The translations under genes and the position numbers were made by a program. Of a DNA stretch of 64,000 nt, positions 62,239-64,000 are shown in pieces (the stretch's first letter is position 1; every line of letters begins with the position of its first letter). The DNA lies in NCBI RefSeq assembly GCF_001661345.1, contig NW_017962913.1:129428-193427 (forward strand), written 5' to 3'. This DNA comes from Ascoidea rubescens DSM 1968 (Eukaryota > Ascomycota > Saccharomycetes > Ascoideales > Ascoideaceae). Below the pieces are notes generated by a model. The model was not told the origin of the DNA. It saw only the letters and a list, made by a program, of their open reading frames with translations, and ran no database searches.

Positions 62239-62859
62239 TTATATATTCTCCCAAATATAATTAGTTATAAAATAATCGCTCAATCCCTTTTTATCTTGTC
62301 CGATTGTTAACGTCGTAGTTGATTTTTTATTCTCTGACTGATTTACAATAATTAAATCAATATTATCTCGATTCTCTTGATTATTCTTATTATCTTGAAT
62401 GATTAATCCCAAATTCTTATAAAAATTCAACTTTAACGCTGTAGAATCCGGATTATTATTTATACTGTCCTCTAAAAAATTATTAGCCTCCTCATTCAAT
62501 CGTATCCTCTCTTCCTTTATATTCTGATACTGAATGTTTAACGTATTTATATCGTTTGTCAAACTACTAATATTCTTTGCTGTCTCAAATTTACTCGAAT
62601 TCATTTTATTAATCTCATTCAGCAACTTCTTTATCTCTTCCGACTTTTCCAAGCTTTCAATTCGTTTCTTTGTCTCATTGATCTCTTGCTCAATCGCTTT
62701 ATTCTTATCTTGTTTTACCCTCAACTGCTTCTCATACTGCTCCTCATATTTCTTTAAATTAATCCGGATCTTATCAAGTAATTTGCTATCATCGTCTATC
62801 TCAAACCCATCTGTCGTTGAGGTCAACAATTCTGTTAACCCATTATTCCTACTGATCAT
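62239..62859 (-). CDS. SPC24: Kinetochore Ndc80 complex subunit Spc24
   Basis: 206 residues; ATG 62859. A long heptad-like coiled coil at about 25-135 is followed by a small C-terminal globular domain. The end, LKLNFYKNLGLII... and LSDYFITNYIWENI, matches S. cerevisiae Spc24 (LKLKLYRSLGVIL... LSDFYKTKYIWERL) well. It pairs with Spc25 to link Ndc80-Nuf2 to the Mis12/MIND complex and Cnn1 at the kinetochore. Length is close to yeast Spc24 (213). It is divergent from CIR1. Confidence 0.85.
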   Translation of the reverse strand: MISRNNGLTELLTSTTDGFEIDDDSKLLDKIRINLKKYEEQYEKQLRVKQDKNKAIEQEINETKKRIESLEKSEEIKKLLNEINKMNSSKFETAKNISSLTNDINTLNIQYQNIKEERIRLNEEANNFLEDSINNNPDSTALKLNFYKNLGLIIQDNKNNQENRDNIDLIIVNQSENKKSTTTLTIGQDKKGLSDYFITNYIWENI

Positions 62860-63254
62860 CTTAATTTATTTTATTTTTCTTCTCTTCTTTGGCTCCTTTT
62901 ACTACACTATCAATTTTCCCTGCTAAAATCTCTTTTTTTCTACTATTTTTTGTCTCTTCTCACTCTTTCTATTTGAAAACAAAAACAATCCCATTCCGGA
63001 AATTGTCCAGCGCACGTGATGGGGTTTGTTTTCAAGTCGTTTTTTTTAACCAACCCAAAATTTTTCAAATCATCCCCCATTTAAAAGCTAAAGTTACATA
63101 GCTTGTTAACTAAGGAATCATTATCATTAACAAAAACCACAGAAAACAACGAAATTTAACGTTTTTTTGTTGTTTTTTGATCTTTTTTGATTTTACTTAT
63201 TAAATTATTCTATTAAATTATTCTGTTAAAGATCTTCTATTGCGCTAATTAAAC
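62860..63254. promoter_or_regulatory. Divergent SPC24-CIR1 promoter
   Basis: 395 bases, with CACGTG at 63013-63018 near the centre in a modestly GC-rich patch; the CIR1 side is AT-rich with T-runs. Confidence 0.5.
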
Positions 63255-64000
63255 ATGTCTTCTAATAAACTAAGAATCTTAGTTCCCATAAAGAGAGTCC
63301 TTGATTACCAACTTAAACCAAGAATCAATAAGACCAATGATGGAATTATAACTACTGGTGTTAAATTTAGTATAAACCCATTTTGTGATATTGCTGTTGA
63401 AGAAGCTGTTCGCATTCGTGAAAAGAATGCTGACTTGGTTGATACTGTTCACGCTGTTTCAATTGGTCCTTTAAAATCTCAAGATATCTTGAGAAGTTCA
63501 ATGGCAAAGGGCATTGATTCTTCAACTTTAATTGAAACCTCTGAAAAGGATAGAGAATTGGAACCTCTTATTATCGCTAAAATTTTGAAAAAAATCGTTG
63601 AAAAGAATAATTCAAATTTAATTATACTAGGAAAACAGTCCATTGACGATGACTCAAATCAAACTGGACAGATGCTAGCTGGTTTGTTAAATTGGCCTCA
63701 AGCGACGAACGCTGCAAAGGTTGAATTAAATCCTAGTGACAATTCGATTAACATAACTAGAGAGATTGATGGTGGTGAAGATATCGTTAACGCCAAATTG
63801 CCATTGATTATCACCACAGACTTGAGATTAAACGAACCTAGATTTGCTACTTTGCCCAATATTATGAAGGCTAAAAAAAAACCTTTAGAGAAACTTAAAG
63901 TTGGAGAGTTGGGTATAAATTTAGAGAATAAGTTGAAAATTCTAAAAATTGAAGAACCTGTTCAAAAACAACCGGGTATAAAAGTTAGTTCTGTTGATGA
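63255..64000 (+). CDS. CIR1: Electron transfer flavoprotein beta subunit (partial, runs off the window)
   Basis: 248 complete codons from ATG 63255, still open at the window end. S. cerevisiae Cir1 has 261 residues, so probably only a short C-terminal part is missing. Family blocks are LRILVPIKRVLDYQLKPRI, NPFCDIAVEEAVRIREKN, SSMAKGIDSSTLIE, LIILGKQSIDDDSNQTGQMLAGLLNWPQAT, the ETF-beta signature region VNAKLPLIITTDLRLNEPRFATLPNIMKAKKKP (parts only), and the start of the FAD/AMP-contacting tail. With the alpha subunit it passes electrons to ETF-ubiquinone oxidoreductase in mitochondria. Confidence 0.95.
   Translation, partial: MSSNKLRILVPIKRVLDYQLKPRINKTNDGIITTGVKFSINPFCDIAVEEAVRIREKNADLVDTVHAVSIGPLKSQDILRSSMAKGIDSSTLIETSEKDRELEPLIIAKILKKIVEKNNSNLIILGKQSIDDDSNQTGQMLAGLLNWPQATNAAKVELNPSDNSINITREIDGGEDIVNAKLPLIITTDLRLNEPRFATLPNIMKAKKKPLEKLKVGELGINLENKLKILKIEEPVQKQPGIKVSSVD

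Noticed and set aside
7868-62859. A functional cluster of chromosome-segregation and repair genes (CSE4, SPC24, SFI1, RAD9, SLX4, MLH3, SMT3)
   Set aside because: They are scattered among unrelated housekeeping genes, on both strands, with no shared operon-like structure; yeast gene order usually carries no such meaning.
1-64000. Transposons, LTR elements, viral remnants, CRISPR arrays
   Set aside because: No integrase, reverse transcriptase, transposase or capsid-like coding, no long terminal or direct repeats; all repeats seen are short tandem ones.

Overview
This is a 64 kb stretch of nuclear DNA from a budding yeast (Saccharomycotina). The genes are compact and mostly intronless. The three introns I find are short, at 92, 78 and 62 nt; two of them have GTATGT donors and ACTAAC branch points and the third has weaker signals. 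Coding density is roughly 75-80%. The background is strongly AT-rich, with many Asn/Ile/Lys-rich and poly-Asn proteins. A gene for the 24 kDa subunit of mitochondrial complex I is present, which excludes the Saccharomycetaceae. CTG codons are almost absent. They are missing from whole Leu-rich proteins such as the amino-acid permease and SYS1, and the one CTG I can place against orthologues (SEC17 codon 284) lies where they have Ser or Thr. This suggests a CUG-reassigned lineage. Ascoidea/Saccharomycopsis (CUG-Ser2) would fit, but Candida/Debaryomyces or the CUG-Ala yeasts cannot be excluded. Leu residues read from CTG should therefore be treated as provisional.

Layout, left to right. From 0 to 15 kb: DSC3 > < ARG8, RBA50 <> AFG3, CSE4 and SPB1 (both -), an unrecognised intron-containing gene (+), and SEC17 (+, intron). 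From 15 to 32 kb: SLN1 <> SYS1 > < SLX4, a GAP1-like permease (-), and RAD9 <> URH1. From 32 to 46 kb: MLH3 <> NOG2, SFI1 > < SMT3 <> SPT4 (intron) > < PTC1. From 46 to 56 kb: enolase (-), SAC1 (-), the complex I 24 kDa subunit <> PRE3 > < an Asn-rich unknown. From 56 to 64 kb: a short orphan gene (+), a 2.3 kb gene-free AT-rich stretch, a 116-residue orphan (+), ISU1 > < SPC24 <> CIR1 (cut by the window edge).

Neighbours do not form pathways; this is ordinary yeast gene order. Several products act in chromosome biology (CSE4, SPC24, SFI1, SLX4, RAD9, MLH3, SMT3), and others in mitochondrial function (AFG3, ISU1, the complex I subunit, CIR1, ARG8). I see no tRNA, rRNA, transposon, LTR element, viral remnant or CRISPR array.

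I did not find a clear undescribed multi-gene system. The most interesting large-scale signals are the near-absence of CTG codons and a series of sharp GC-rich islands (about 55-80% GC by hand count, against 20-37% around them). These islands sit on a subset of promoters and run into whichever coding ends flank them. Other points worth a look are a CACGTG motif concentrated in promoters, a PTC1 with a ~415-residue low-complexity extension, a small orphan protein behind a 2.3 kb upstream region, and a uORF that overlaps the PRE3 start codon.
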